From contig NZ_AP025476.1 in the NCBI RefSeq assembly GCF_024347415.1, positions 930,001-994,000 of the forward strand: a stretch of 64,000 nt of DNA, given 5' to 3'. Positions within the stretch are counted from its first letter, which is position 1. Every line of letters starts with the position of its first letter. Below, piece after piece: positions 40,633 to 50,272 of this stretch. The notes below the pieces were generated by a model. The model was not told the origin of the DNA. It saw only the letters and a program-made list of their open reading frames with translations, and did not search any database. The translations under genes were made by a program, and so were the position numbers. The stretch is from Vibrio crassostreae (GTDB lineage: Bacteria > Pseudomonadota > Gammaproteobacteria > Enterobacterales > Vibrionaceae).

Positions 40633-41274
40633 ATGAGCTTTGATATATGGATTTATTATTTATTAGCGGTGCTAATTTTAACGGCATCACCAGGCCCAAG
40701 TTCTTTATTGTGCATGACCAAAGGTGTGCAATCTGGCTTTAAATTATCGATATTTACCGCCTTGGGGAGCTTAACTGCGATTACTGGCATTCTAACCTTA
40801 TCGTTTACCGGACTAGGGGTAATTATTGCTTCGTCTGAAGTGGTATTTAATGTCATAAAATGGGCTGGTGCGGCTTATCTAATCTTCCTCGGCTGGAAAT
40901 CACTGCGCTCTAGCCAACAAGATTATGACAAGTTATCGGATCAACAAGGCGGTGCTCAATCTGTCAAAGAAAGCGCTGCGCAGCATTACTTAAGTGGCTT
41001 TATTGTTGGCGCGAGTAACCCCAAAGCTATCTTGTTTTTTACTGCACTTTTCCCACAGTTTATTGATCCCTCAATTGCGCTATTACCACAGTTTACCGTG
41101 TTTGCTTTGACCTTCGCAGTGATGGAATTGTCTTGGTTACTGGTGTATGCCTACTTGGGCGCGAAGTCGTCAAATTGGTTGTTTGCGAAAGGTCGAGCCA
41201 AGGTCTTTAATCGTGTCACTGGAGGTGTCTTTATTGGGGCTGGTGCACTGCTTTCGACGACCAGTCGAGCATAA
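40633..41274 (+). CDS. LysE/RhtB-family amino acid exporter
   Basis: A 213-residue inner-membrane protein with about six helices and the RhtB-family N-terminal motif SPGPSSLLCMTKGVQSGFK. The central GWKSLRSS segment and the NPKAILFFTALFPQFID signature are also present. Members export amino acids such as homoserine, threonine or lysine; the substrate cannot be told from sequence. It is a single gene with ribosome site AAGGAGGATT. Confidence 0.88.
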   Translation: MSFDIWIYYLLAVLILTASPGPSSLLCMTKGVQSGFKLSIFTALGSLTAITGILTLSFTGLGVIIASSEVVFNVIKWAGAAYLIFLGWKSLRSSQQDYDKLSDQQGGAQSVKESAAQHYLSGFIVGASNPKAILFFTALFPQFIDPSIALLPQFTVFALTFAVMELSWLLVYAYLGAKSSNWLFAKGRAKVFNRVTGGVFIGAGALLSTTSRA

Positions 41275-41349
41275 CTTTCTGTTTTATCAGAGAGGTGAAT
41301 GATTACAGAATATTCTTGATGCTGTCATAAAAGGTTAATATTAATGTGC

Positions 41350-41379
41350 TTGCTGCTTTTGGCGAAAAGCCGATATATT
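41350..41379 (+). promoter_or_regulatory. Candidate promoter of the 33-codon ORF
   Basis: TTGCTG, an 18-base spacer and TATATT lie 34 bases before the small ORF start. Together with its strong ribosome site this supports a real transcription unit. Confidence 0.45.
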
Positions 41380-41413
41380 GTAGTTACACCATCACGTTCT
41401 CAAGGAGAGACAT

Positions 41414-41515
41414 ATGCAGCATCAAGAAATGATTCAACACAGTAACTTTGGCGTAATCAGTCGTACTTGGATTTTCTCTACCCTTTCTCTAGTGGGTATT
41501 CTTGCCCTAATGTAG
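41414..41515 (+). CDS. Small hydrophobic protein, 33 residues, unrecognised
   Basis: ATG 41414 is preceded by a near-perfect ribosome site (AAGGAGAG, 5 bases upstream) and a candidate promoter. The product has a polar, Gln/His-rich N-terminus (MQHQEMIQHSNFG) and a hydrophobic C-terminal half (WIFSTLSLVGILALM), enough for one short membrane segment. I do not recognise it. A weak hairpin (GTGGCT with AGCCAC, 41603-41628) follows about 90 bases downstream. Short length makes chance possible, but the start signals are better than those of many real genes here. Confidence 0.55.
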   Translation: MQHQEMIQHSNFGVISRTWIFSTLSLVGILALM

Positions 41516-41844
41516 TCAGCTTCATGGCTCTATAGTTTTAGTTTTTATTATGAAATCACTTGTTAAAAAGTCTTCAAAGCCAGAACTCTTTCTCTTATAA
41601 ATGTGGCTTTTCTCATCAGGCTAGCCACTTAACTTTTTCTTAGTCATCTTCTTCTAGCAAGCTTCCCCTAGTCATTTACTCCTAGTCGCCCTTTCTCGTA
41701 GTCGTCTTCTTCCCCTAAAGCCGCCACCTTCTTCCTGTGGAATGGTTTATCACCTTACCTCTATAAACAAGCGCCATCGCACTTCTGAAGTTGTTACGAA
41801 ACTGTGATAATCTTAAATCATCTTTTATCTACAGTGTACCGCTC
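41516..41844. other. Intergenic region with pyrimidine-rich TAGTC-repeat tract
   Basis: No ORF is supported in these 329 bases. From about 41580 to 41750 the plus strand is strongly C/T-rich, and the pentamer TAGTC recurs at irregular spacing (starting at 41641, 41669, 41683 and 41699), each followed by a pyrimidine run. Near the end, TTCTGA-17-GATAAT (41783-41811) is a plausible selO promoter. Confidence 0.5.
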
Positions 41845-43302
41845 ATGTCTGTCTGGGATTCTATTTCATTTAACAATCGATTTACGGCATTACCTCGACT
41901 GTTCTATACCCCAATTCAACCTACACCGCTAAACAATGTTCAATGGCTCGCATGGAACCATAAGCTTGCGGATGAACTCGGTTTTCCGTCATTTGATGAC
42001 GCCTCCGAAGAGCTGCTTGAGACGTTATCTGGCAATGTTGAACCTGAGCAGTTTTCGCCTGTAGCAATGAAATACGCAGGCCACCAGTTTGGCTCTTATA
42101 ATCCCGACTTAGGTGATGGAAGAGGGCTCCTTTTGTCACAAGTTGTCGCTAAAAGCGGTGAAACGTTCGACTTACACCTTAAAGGTGCAGGTAAAACGCC
42201 ATATTCACGTATGGGTGATGGCCGTGCGGTTATTCGTTCAACGGTTCGTGAGTATCTGTGTAGCGAAGCAATGGCAGGGCTTAATATCCCAACCACACGT
42301 GCATTAGCCATGATGACCAGCGACACGCCGGTTTACCGAGAGAAACAAGAGTGGGGCGCATTACTGGTGCGTGCTGCAGAATCTCACATTCGATTTGGCC
42401 ACTTTGAACATCTTTTTTATACCAATCAGTTAGCTGAGCATAAGTTGCTGGCTGATAAAGTCATCGAATGGCACTTCCCAGAGTGTCTTGAAGAAGAAAA
42501 GCCATACGCAGCCATGTTTAATCAAATTGTCGATCGTACCGCGGAGATGATTGCGTTGTGGCAAGCAAATGGTTTTGCTCACGGCGTGATGAATACGGAT
42601 AACATGTCAATCATCGGACAAACCTTCGATTACGGCCCGTTCGCTTTCCTTGATGAATATGACCCTCGTTTGATCTGTAACCATTCGGATTACCAAGGTC
42701 GTTACGCGTTCAATCAACAACCTAGAATTGGTATGTGGAATTTATCTGCATTGGCACACTCGTTGTCACCGTTGATAGAGAGGGCTGACTTAGAAGCGGC
42801 ACTTGAACAATACGAACCGCAAATGAATGGTTACTTTAGTCAGCTGATGCGCAGAAAGCTTGGATTACTTTCCAAACAAGAAGGTGACAGCCGCTTGTTT
42901 GAATCTATGTTCGAGTTAATGTCGCAAAACAAAGTTGATTATCCAAGGTTCTTTAGAACGTTGTCGAACTTGGACACCTTACCACCACAGGAGGTGATTG
43001 ATTTAGTTATCGATCGTGATGCTGGGAAGCTATGGGTGGATAACTACTTGCAACGTTGTGAACTTGAGGAGTGTTCAGTTGTAGAGCGCTGCGAAAAGAT
43101 GAGGCAGGTAAACCCGAAATACATCCTCAGAAACTACCTAGCTCAGCTTGCAATAGATAAAGCAGAGCGTGGTGATAGCAGTGATATTGACGCATTAATG
43201 GTGGTGTTGGCCGATCCTTATGCGGAACACCCTGACTACGAACATCTTGCCGCGTTACCACCAGAGTGGGGTAAAGCGATGGAGATCAGCTGCTCGTCTT
43301 AA
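41845..43302 (+). CDS. selO: Protein adenylyltransferase SelO (YdiU)
   Basis: SelO is a pseudokinase-fold enzyme that transfers AMP to Ser/Thr/Tyr of target proteins and is linked to redox stress. It is 485 residues, the family length. Signature regions include [38 protein letters not shown] and [20 protein letters not shown]. The C-terminus ends ISCSS, with Cys where some homologues have selenocysteine. ATG 41845 is chosen to match the family N-terminus (SFNNRF); a longer frame opens at 41791. Confidence 0.95.
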   Translation: MSVWDSISFNNRFTALPRLFYTPIQPTPLNNVQWLAWNHKLADELGFPSFDDASEELLETLSGNVEPEQFSPVAMKYAGHQFGSYNPDLGDGRGLLLSQVVAKSGETFDLHLKGAGKTPYSRMGDGRAVIRSTVREYLCSEAMAGLNIPTTRALAMMTSDTPVYREKQEWGALLVRAAESHIRFGHFEHLFYTNQLAEHKLLADKVIEWHFPECLEEEKPYAAMFNQIVDRTAEMIALWQANGFAHGVMNTDNMSIIGQTFDYGPFAFLDEYDPRLICNHSDYQGRYAFNQQPRIGMWNLSALAHSLSPLIERADLEAALEQYEPQMNGYFSQLMRRKLGLLSKQEGDSRLFESMFELMSQNKVDYPRFFRTLSNLDTLPPQEVIDLVIDRDAGKLWVDNYLQRCELEECSVVERCEKMRQVNPKYILRNYLAQLAIDKAERGDSSDIDALMVVLADPYAEHPDYEHLAALPPEWGKAMEISCSS

Positions 43303-43324
43303 ATCGGCTTATCAATGCAATACC

Positions 43325-43362
43325 AACAGATAGCGGTCGCTTAGTTGTGATCTCTATCTGTT
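43325..43362 (+). terminator. Weak terminator after selO
   Basis: AACAGATAG and CTATCTGTT form a 9-bp stem around a 20-base loop, with a T-rich tail. The large loop makes this less certain than the others. Confidence 0.45.
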
Positions 43363-43454
43363 TGTTCTTCTAATTTTATCAACATATCAATAATCAAATA
43401 CTCGACCTGCCTATACACTATGTGAATAAGTTGTAAATTTAATAGGTTTGGGCG

Positions 43455-44183
43455 ATGCCAACAAATACTCGAATTCTCGTGGTGGATGATGATCAAGAAA
43501 TCCGCGAGCTGCTGGAAGAGTACCTCACAAAATCGGGTTTCGATGTCTCTTCTGTAGGAGACGGTGTTGAACTAGAAACTCATCTGCAAAACCAAGGTTA
43601 CCCGGATCTGATTCTGCTTGATGTGATGCTGCCCGGTGACGATGGTTTTACCTTGTGTCAACGTGTCCGTAAGCAATCGAATGTGCCTATTATCATGCTG
43701 ACTGCGGTGTCGGATGAAACCGACCAGATTATCGGGTTGGAAATTGGTGCCGATGATTATATTGCCAAGCCATTTAGTCCACGTCAGTTAATGGCGCGTA
43801 TCAAAGCGTTATTGCGCCGCGTTCAAGTGGTGGATGACAAGCCGAGTGATGCACTGCCAAAGCAGATTATTTTTGGTGATTGGACGCTTGATACGCTTGC
43901 ACACCGAATTTCCCACAATGAACACTCAGAAGAGATGGACTTGTCGGGCAGTGACTTTTCTCTGTTGATGCTGTTCTTAACTCGTCCTAACGAAGTTCTC
44001 GACCGTGACACCATCTCTTTCGCTACCAGAGGCCGCGAAGCGTTGCCTTTTGAACGAGGCATTGATGTGCAGCTTAGTCGTCTGAGAAGCCGATTGGGCG
44101 ACAGCGGCAAATACCCTCACTACATCAAAACCATGCGTGGCAATGGCTATATTCTCGCTGTGCCTGTTCAGTATGAGCACTGA
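43455..44183 (+). CDS. OmpR-family response regulator linked to glucose ABC transporter
   Basis: The 242 residues have a receiver domain with acidic residues D11-D13, phosphoacceptor D56 (LLDVMLPGDDG) and K105 (YIAKPFSPRQL), and a winged-helix DNA-binding domain (ALPFERGIDVQLSRLRSRLG). Its position before a histidine kinase and a Gts-type glucose transporter matches the GltR/GtrS arrangement of Pseudomonas, so a GltR-like role is likely. It may bind the inverted repeat at 45672-45693. Confidence 0.88.
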   Translation: MPTNTRILVVDDDQEIRELLEEYLTKSGFDVSSVGDGVELETHLQNQGYPDLILLDVMLPGDDGFTLCQRVRKQSNVPIIMLTAVSDETDQIIGLEIGADDYIAKPFSPRQLMARIKALLRRVQVVDDKPSDALPKQIIFGDWTLDTLAHRISHNEHSEEMDLSGSDFSLLMLFLTRPNEVLDRDTISFATRGREALPFERGIDVQLSRLRSRLGDSGKYPHYIKTMRGNGYILAVPVQYEH

Positions 44184-44227
44184 GCATGATCTAATGTTTA
44201 TCAAGTAATGCTAATGAAGTATTTCGT

Positions 44228-45673
44228 ATGAAATGGTTAAGTCGATTAAAACCAAATTCCTTGGTCGCAAGAACCTTGTTGTTGACTCTGTTAGCGGTGG
44301 TGATTGCTCAAGGTATCGCAACCTCTATTTGGTATAGCGAATCTAAACATAAAGAACTGGAAGGGATTCGCTCAGCCTCATCTAGCATGGCGAACATGTT
44401 TGCTTCAACGGTGACTTTCTTTCAGTCTTTACCCGTCAAATATCGCCACATCGTGTTAGACCAAATTCGAAATATGGGTGGCACGCGATTTTTTGTCTCT
44501 TTCAATAAAGAGGCTTTGATTGTTGAATCGATCCCCGATACTCGCTTAAAAACCGCCTCGATTGAAGCGATAGAAAGTGTTTTGAGTAGCAAGCTAAATA
44601 AAGTGGAATCAGTCCGTGTTGATTTCTCTCGCCCTGAACATCTCCGTTTGCTTAAAAATGACATATATTTAAGCGATCTCCCTCGATCGTGGGCACATCA
44701 TACTTTAACGTTAGAACCTCTTAATCCACCTATTTTGGTCGTTCAGATAGAGCTAGCCAGTCACGAATGGGTGTATATTGCCGCACTGTTACCAGCTCCC
44801 TATGTAAAACTTGATGACACCATTCTTGGTCGTGAACAGGTGATCTTCTTGCTCTCTTCAACGCTGATTCTATTGGTGTTGACCTACTTAATGATTCGCC
44901 GCCAAGTTCGCCCGCTTAAAAAGCTAGCAAGGGCAGCCAACGAAATGAGCATGGATATTCAGCAGCCTCCACTTAACGAAGAAGGGGCGACAGAACTGGT
45001 TACCGCAACCCGAGCATTCAACCGCATGCAGCAGCGGATTCGCCGTTATGTTGCCGACCGTGAGCACCTTTTCTCTGCTATTTCTCATGATTTAAAGACA
45101 CCAATAACACGTCTTAGATTGCGGGCTGAATTGTTGGAGAGTGAAGTAAAGAAAGACAAATTCAATAAAGACTTGGATGAGCTGGAGATGATGGTCAAAG
45201 GTGCATTACAAGCGGTAAGAGATACTGACCTTCACGAAAACAACGCTATTATCGACCTCAATGAGATGATGCTCTCTGTGATTGAATTGCACAACCAACA
45301 TCAAACCTTGGTTGAGTTTGAGCCCACTGTGGTTGAACCGCTAGTCGCCAAACCATTAGCCATTAAACGTGTGCTAACCAACCTTATCGACAACGCTGTG
45401 AAATATGGAACATCAGCTGAGGTCGGTATCAACAGTGATTCGGTGTGGGTTATCGTGACGATTCAAGACCACGGAAAAGGTATCCCTGAAGGCAAGTTAG
45501 AGTTGGTGTTTGAACCTTACTTTAGGCTTGCCACCGACGACCAAGGACACGGTTTAGGGCTCGGGATCTGCCGAAATATCCTGCACGGACACGGTGGAGA
45601 TCTCATTATTCGTAACTCCCCTCAAGGCGGCTTAGAAGCCAAAGTCTATATCCCTAGAGGCCTAGAAGTGTAA
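44228..45673 (+). CDS. Sensor histidine kinase linked to glucose ABC transporter
   Basis: The 481 residues have two membrane helices (about 16-36 and 205-223) enclosing a periplasmic sensor domain of about 165 residues. A HAMP linker, phosphoacceptor H287 (FSAISHDLKTPITRLRLR), N box with N389 (VLTNLIDNAVKYG) and DHGKGIP ATP-binding loops follow. Placed after its regulator and before gts genes, it resembles GtrS, which senses sugar acids such as 2-ketogluconate in Pseudomonas; the ligand here is unknown. Confidence 0.88.
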   Translation: MKWLSRLKPNSLVARTLLLTLLAVVIAQGIATSIWYSESKHKELEGIRSASSSMANMFASTVTFFQSLPVKYRHIVLDQIRNMGGTRFFVSFNKEALIVESIPDTRLKTASIEAIESVLSSKLNKVESVRVDFSRPEHLRLLKNDIYLSDLPRSWAHHTLTLEPLNPPILVVQIELASHEWVYIAALLPAPYVKLDDTILGREQVIFLLSSTLILLVLTYLMIRRQVRPLKKLARAANEMSMDIQQPPLNEEGATELVTATRAFNRMQQRIRRYVADREHLFSAISHDLKTPITRLRLRAELLESEVKKDKFNKDLDELEMMVKGALQAVRDTDLHENNAIIDLNEMMLSVIELHNQHQTLVEFEPTVVEPLVAKPLAIKRVLTNLIDNAVKYGTSAEVGINSDSVWVIVTIQDHGKGIPEGKLELVFEPYFRLATDDQGHGLGLGICRNILHGHGGDLIIRNSPQGGLEAKVYIPRGLEV

Positions 45674-45693
45674 TGTAACAATTGTGTTACATT
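45672..45693. promoter_or_regulatory. Perfect inverted repeat, likely operator before gtsA
   Basis: AATGTAAC - 6 bases - GTTACATT has perfect 8-bp arms. It overlaps the kinase stop codon and lies 91 bases before the sugar-binding protein gene, just upstream of a weak promoter (TTGAGC 45692-45697, CTTACA 45715-45720). Without a T-run it is not a normal terminator. It is a good candidate binding site for the neighbouring response regulator. Confidence 0.5.
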
Positions 45694-45783
45694 GAGCTTA
45701 CCTTTTGTTTCAATCTTACAAATCAGAATAAGTAGACTCTGTATTGAACCGGACGTCGAGTCCGCTAAACATGGAAGATAATA

Positions 45784-47031
45784 ATGAAAATCAATAAAAC
45801 CCTACTTACTCTATCTCTTCTTGCTGCCTCAACATTTTCTCAAGCTGGTGAAGTGGAAGTGCTTCACTGGTGGACTGCTGGTGGCGAAGCAAAATCCGCT
45901 GCGGTACTGAAAGAGATGATTGAAGAACAAGGTCATACTTGGAAAGATTTCGCTGTTGCTGGTGGTGGCGGTGAAAGTGCGATGACCGTTTTGAAAACGC
46001 GAGCAGTATCAGGTAACCCACCATCTGCTGCGCAGATCAAAGGTCATGATATTCAAGAGTGGGGTGGTTTAGGTTTTCTTACGTCTCTCGATGCAACAGC
46101 AAAACAAGAACAGTGGGATGAGTTACTGCCAGAGGTTGTGACCAAAGTGATGAAGTGGGACGGAGAATATGTGGCGGTTCCTGTCAACGTTCACCGTGTT
46201 AACTGGCTTTGGGCGAATCCTGTTGTTTTAGAAAAATCAGGTGTTACCGTTCCAACCACATTAGATGAGTTCTTTGTGGCGGCAGACAAGATCAAAGCGG
46301 CTGGCTTCATTCCACTGGCTCACGGTGGTCAACCTTGGCAAGACGCGACAGTCTTCGAAGCGGTGGCGCTTGATGTACTAGGCAGTGAAGACTACAACAA
46401 AGCATTCGTTGATCTTGATATGGACGTTTTATCTGGCGACAAAATGGTGGAAGTATTCACCAAGTTTAAAAAGATGCGTGACTACATCGACAGCAACTCG
46501 CCGGGTCGTGATTGGAACGTAGCAACTTCAATGGTTATCAATGGTGAAGCTGCGATGCAGATCATGGGCGACTGGGCGAAAGGTGAGTTTACTGCAGCAG
46601 GTAAAGTACCGGGTAAAGACTACATCTGTGCCCCAGCTCCGGGTACTGATGGCCAATTCACTTTCAACATCGATAGCTTTGCGTTCTTTGAACTAAGTGA
46701 CAAAGAGAACCAAAAAGCGCAACAAGACCTAGCAAAAACCATTCTTACTAAAGATTTCCAAGAAGTCTTTAACCTAAACAAAGGTTCTATCCCTGTACGT
46801 CTCGATATGGATATGTCTAAGTTCGACCAATGTGCGTTGGACTCTATGGCAACCTTTAAAGCGAGTGCGGAATCTGGCGATCTTGTTCCGAGTATGGCTC
46901 ACGGCCTAGCGACGACAAGTTACGCGCAAGGCGCAATTTACGACGTGGTAACCAACTTCTTCAATGAGAAAGATGCCGATCCAAAAGAAGCGGCAGCTAA
47001 GTTAGCGAAAGCAGTGAAAGCGGCTATCTAA
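45784..47031 (+). CDS. gtsA: Glucose/mannose-type ABC transporter substrate-binding protein GtsA
   Basis: A 415-residue periplasmic sugar-binding protein with a signal peptide cut near SQA-GEVEV. It closely resembles Pseudomonas GtsA across its length, for instance [56 protein letters not shown] and NKGSIPVR. Glucose is the likely ligand by that resemblance. A 181-base spacer with a hairpin separates it from the permease genes, typical of binding-protein overexpression. Confidence 0.9.
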   Translation: MKINKTLLTLSLLAASTFSQAGEVEVLHWWTAGGEAKSAAVLKEMIEEQGHTWKDFAVAGGGGESAMTVLKTRAVSGNPPSAAQIKGHDIQEWGGLGFLTSLDATAKQEQWDELLPEVVTKVMKWDGEYVAVPVNVHRVNWLWANPVVLEKSGVTVPTTLDEFFVAADKIKAAGFIPLAHGGQPWQDATVFEAVALDVLGSEDYNKAFVDLDMDVLSGDKMVEVFTKFKKMRDYIDSNSPGRDWNVATSMVINGEAAMQIMGDWAKGEFTAAGKVPGKDYICAPAPGTDGQFTFNIDSFAFFELSDKENQKAQQDLAKTILTKDFQEVFNLNKGSIPVRLDMDMSKFDQCALDSMATFKASAESGDLVPSMAHGLATTSYAQGAIYDVVTNFFNEKDADPKEAAAKLAKAVKAAI

Positions 47032-47101
47032 TCTAACTTGATAAGTGACACACAACGCACATGAGTGACGGGTTGTGTTGCTTTATCGAACCCCCAGGGT
47101 G

Positions 47102-47124
47102 GGTAGGCTCGTAGGGAGCCTATC
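47102..47124 (+). promoter_or_regulatory. Intercistronic hairpin between gtsA and gtsB
   Basis: GGTAGGCTC - GTAGG - GAGCCTATC is a 9-bp stem with one G-U pair. With no T-run it is more likely an mRNA-stabilising element that favours gtsA, like that between malE and malF, than a full terminator. Confidence 0.5.
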
Positions 47125-47212
47125 TACTCTTCACTCCCAATTCTGATATGCGTGATGCTGATGTGGTGCCGAAAGGTAAGCCATTGGCTCGATTGTGCAA
47201 CAAGGATAAGTT

Positions 47213-48151
47213 ATGGAGCATGTTTTGACTGAGTCGACTCCAAAACCCACAAGGAGCCAGCCTGCACCGAAACCGAGTTTTGCTGACAGGTTGCAACATT
47301 GGCTACCTAAGATTGTGCTAGCGCCGACCGCGTTAGTGACCGTGGTGTGTATCTACGGCTACATTTTTTGGACGGCAGCGTTGTCGTTCACTAACTCTCG
47401 ATTTCTACCGAGCTTCAACTTCGTTGGTTTAACCCAATATGAAAAGCTGATGGACAACGATCGCTGGATCACTTCAATCACCAACCTCGGCGTATTTGGT
47501 TTTCTATTTATGGCGATTGCTATCTTGCTTGGTGTCGGTTTAGCGGTATTGCTTGACCAGAATATCCGTCAAGAAGGGGCGATTCGCACTATCTATCTCT
47601 ACCCAATGGCGCTGTCATTCATCGTGACAGGTACGGCGTGGAAGTGGATCCTTAACCCAGGTCTTGGCATTGAAAAGTTGATGCAAGACTGGGGATTTAC
47701 TGACTTCAAATTTGATTGGCTAGTCGACTCCGAAATGTCGGTATATACCTTGGTTATCGCAGCACTTTGGCAATCATCGGGCTTCGTGATGGCGATGTTC
47801 TTAGCCGGCCTACGTGGCATCGATTCTTCAATCATCAAAGCCGCTCAAATTGATGGGGCAAGCTTACCCACTATTTATCTCAAAATCATTCTGCCTTGCT
47901 TGCGTCCTGTGGTTTTCAGTGCGGTGATCATCACCTCACACATTGCGATTAAGAGTTTCGACCTTGTGACGGCAATGACAGCGGGTGGCCCGGGTTATTC
48001 ATCGGATCTTCCTGCGCTATTCATGTACGCACACTCATTCACACGAGGACAAATCGGCCTTGGTGCTGCCAGTGCCATGATGATGCTTGCTGGTATTTTA
48101 GCGATTCTCGTGCCTTATCTTTACTCTGAACTTAGGGAGAAAAAGTCATGA
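47213..48151 (+). CDS. gtsB: Sugar ABC transporter permease GtsB
   Basis: A 312-residue MalF-type permease with six membrane helices after a Pro/Lys-rich N-terminus. The EAA loop is at about residues 218-237 (AAQIDGASLPTIYLKIILPC). The start has ribosome site AAGGATAAG. The stop overlaps the next gene's ATG (TCATGATG). Confidence 0.9.
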   Translation: MEHVLTESTPKPTRSQPAPKPSFADRLQHWLPKIVLAPTALVTVVCIYGYIFWTAALSFTNSRFLPSFNFVGLTQYEKLMDNDRWITSITNLGVFGFLFMAIAILLGVGLAVLLDQNIRQEGAIRTIYLYPMALSFIVTGTAWKWILNPGLGIEKLMQDWGFTDFKFDWLVDSEMSVYTLVIAALWQSSGFVMAMFLAGLRGIDSSIIKAAQIDGASLPTIYLKIILPCLRPVVFSAVIITSHIAIKSFDLVTAMTAGGPGYSSDLPALFMYAHSFTRGQIGLGAASAMMMLAGILAILVPYLYSELREKKS

Positions 48152-49005
48152 TGAACAACATCAACTTTGCTCGAATGTTTATCTATTCAGCACTGCTTTT
48201 CTTCTGCTTAGTTTATTTAATGCCACTGTTTGTGATGGTACTGACCTCATTCAAAACTTTGCCAGACATTAAGGCGGGCAACCTGATGAGCTTACCGAAA
48301 GAGTGGGTGTTTGATGCTTGGTATAAAGCGTGGGATACCGCTTGTACTGGCGTGAAATGTGAAGGCATCAAAGGCTACTTCTGGAACTCGTTCCAAATGG
48401 TGATTCCTGCTGTAGCGATATCAACATTGCTCGGCGCATTCAATGGTTATGTGGTTACTAAGTGGCAATTCCGAGGCTCAAACCTGTTCTTTAGTTTGTT
48501 GTTGTTCGGTTGCTTTATTCCGTTCCAAGTTGTGTTACTGCCAATGGCAACCATGCTTGGCAAGATGGGTTTAGCAAACACAACCATCGGTCTGGTGATT
48601 GTGCACGTTATCTACGGCATGGCGTTTACGACTCTGTTTTTCCGTAACTTCTATATCTCGATTCCTGATGAATTGATCAAAGCGGCAAAGCTAGATGGTG
48701 CAGGCTTCTTTACGATTTTCTTTAAGATCTTATTACCGATCTCCACGCCAATCATCATGGTGACGGTGATCTGGCAGTTCACCGCAATCTGGAACGATTT
48801 CCTGTTCGGGGTGGTCTATTCCGGCTCAGAAACTCAGCCAATTACCGTGGCATTAAACAACTTGGTGAACACCAGTACAGGCGTTAAAGAATATAACGTC
48901 GATATGGCTGCCGCGATCATCGCCGCACTGCCAACGCTGCTGGTGTATGTCTTCGCAGGAAAATATTTTGTTCGTGGCCTAACGGCAGGATCAGTAAAAG
49001 GATAA
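48148..49005 (+). CDS. gtsC: Sugar ABC transporter permease GtsC
   Basis: A 285-residue MalG-type permease with six helices and EAA loop AAKLDGAGFFTIFFKILLPI. It overlaps gtsB by four bases and is followed by the ATPase after 6 bases. The periplasmic loop carrying CTGVKCEGIKGYFWNS is typical of Gts/Glt permeases. Confidence 0.9.
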   Translation: MMNNINFARMFIYSALLFFCLVYLMPLFVMVLTSFKTLPDIKAGNLMSLPKEWVFDAWYKAWDTACTGVKCEGIKGYFWNSFQMVIPAVAISTLLGAFNGYVVTKWQFRGSNLFFSLLLFGCFIPFQVVLLPMATMLGKMGLANTTIGLVIVHVIYGMAFTTLFFRNFYISIPDELIKAAKLDGAGFFTIFFKILLPISTPIIMVTVIWQFTAIWNDFLFGVVYSGSETQPITVALNNLVNTSTGVKEYNVDMAAAIIAALPTLLVYVFAGKYFVRGLTAGSVKG

Positions 49006-49011
49006 TTACCC

Positions 49012-50124
49012 ATGGCAACATTAGATTTAAAACAGATCCGTAAAACCTATCGCAACGCGGACAACGAAACGTTAAAGGGCATCGACATCAGTATCGATTC
49101 GGGGGAATTTTTGATACTTGTCGGCCCTTCGGGGTGTGGAAAATCAACCCTAATGAACACCATTGCTGGGTTAGAGAATATTAGCTCGGGCGAGATTGTG
49201 ATTGATGGTGTAGACGTGGCTCAGGTTGAACCCAAAGACCGTGACATCGCGATGGTATTCCAATCATATGCACTATACCCAAACATGACGGTACGCGGCA
49301 ATATCGCCTTCGGTTTGAAGATTCGCAAGATGCCACAAGACGAGATCGATGCAGAAGTGAATCGAGTTGCTGAAATGCTACAAATTGAACAACTGCTTGA
49401 TCGTAAACCATCACAGCTATCTGGTGGTCAGCGTCAACGTGTCGCGATGGGGCGTGCTTTGGCGCGTCGTCCTAAGCTGTACTTGTTTGATGAACCGCTT
49501 TCTAACTTGGATGCCAAGCTGCGTGTTGAAATGCGTCATCAGATTAAACGCCTTCACCAAAAGCTGAACACCACCATTGTTTACGTCACCCATGACCAAA
49601 TAGAGGCGATGACCTTGGCGGACCGTATTGCGGTGATGAAAGATGGTGAATTGCAGCAACTCGGTACGCCTCAAGAGATCTACACCAAGCCAAACAATAT
49701 GTTTGTCGCGGGCTTTATGGGTTCACCATCAATGAACTTCATTAAGACCATGGTGGATTTGGATGACGATCAGAATCCGATCATCAAAGTAACGGGTACG
49801 GCTGAACAAGAACATCATATTCGCTTGCCACAAAGTATGCGTGAGCAAGATGGTAAAGAAGTGGTGATTGGCCTACGCCCTGAACACATCACCGAGCAGG
49901 ATAGTGAGGATGTGTCAGCAACGACCAAGCTAGATTTACAGTTGGAAGTCTTGGAACCTACAGGGCCAGATACGATTGCGATGGTGAAAGTGAACGACCA
50001 AGAAGTGGCATGTCGCTTGTCGCCAGAATTTGAAGTGTCAGTTGGGCAAATGGCGCCGCTGCATTTTGATTTATCCAAAGCAGTATTCTTTGATGCTCAG
50101 ACGGAAGCGAGAATTGATTTCTAA
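49012..50124 (+). CDS. gtsD: Sugar ABC transporter ATPase GtsD (UgpC/MalK type)
   Basis: The 370-residue ATPase has Walker [10 protein letters not shown] (38-46), Q-loop [14 protein letters not shown], signature LSGGQRQRV, Walker B LYLFDEP, H-loop [10 protein letters not shown] and a C-terminal TOBE/MalK regulatory domain from about residue 240. It energises GtsBC. It is last in the operon, before a terminator. Confidence 0.92.
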   Translation: MATLDLKQIRKTYRNADNETLKGIDISIDSGEFLILVGPSGCGKSTLMNTIAGLENISSGEIVIDGVDVAQVEPKDRDIAMVFQSYALYPNMTVRGNIAFGLKIRKMPQDEIDAEVNRVAEMLQIEQLLDRKPSQLSGGQRQRVAMGRALARRPKLYLFDEPLSNLDAKLRVEMRHQIKRLHQKLNTTIVYVTHDQIEAMTLADRIAVMKDGELQQLGTPQEIYTKPNNMFVAGFMGSPSMNFIKTMVDLDDDQNPIIKVTGTAEQEHHIRLPQSMREQDGKEVVIGLRPEHITEQDSEDVSATTKLDLQLEVLEPTGPDTIAMVKVNDQEVACRLSPEFEVSVGQMAPLHFDLSKAVFFDAQTEARIDF

Positions 50125-50150
50125 GTGTTGCTAGCAAGTTAGTTTCACCA

Positions 50151-50179
50151 AACACCTCATCATTGGATGGGGTGTTTTT
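50151..50179 (+). terminator. Terminator of the gts operon
   Basis: AACACCTCATC-ATTG-GATGGGGTGTT is an 11-bp stem with one G-U pair followed by a T-run, 26 bases after gtsD. Confidence 0.92.
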
Positions 50180-50272
50180 GTATCAGGACAGCTTAACTGT
50201 CATATTAGTGATAAAAAACTCATTAGCACCTATGCTTTATGAGATATTAATTTTTGGAAAAAGGATGTCTGT

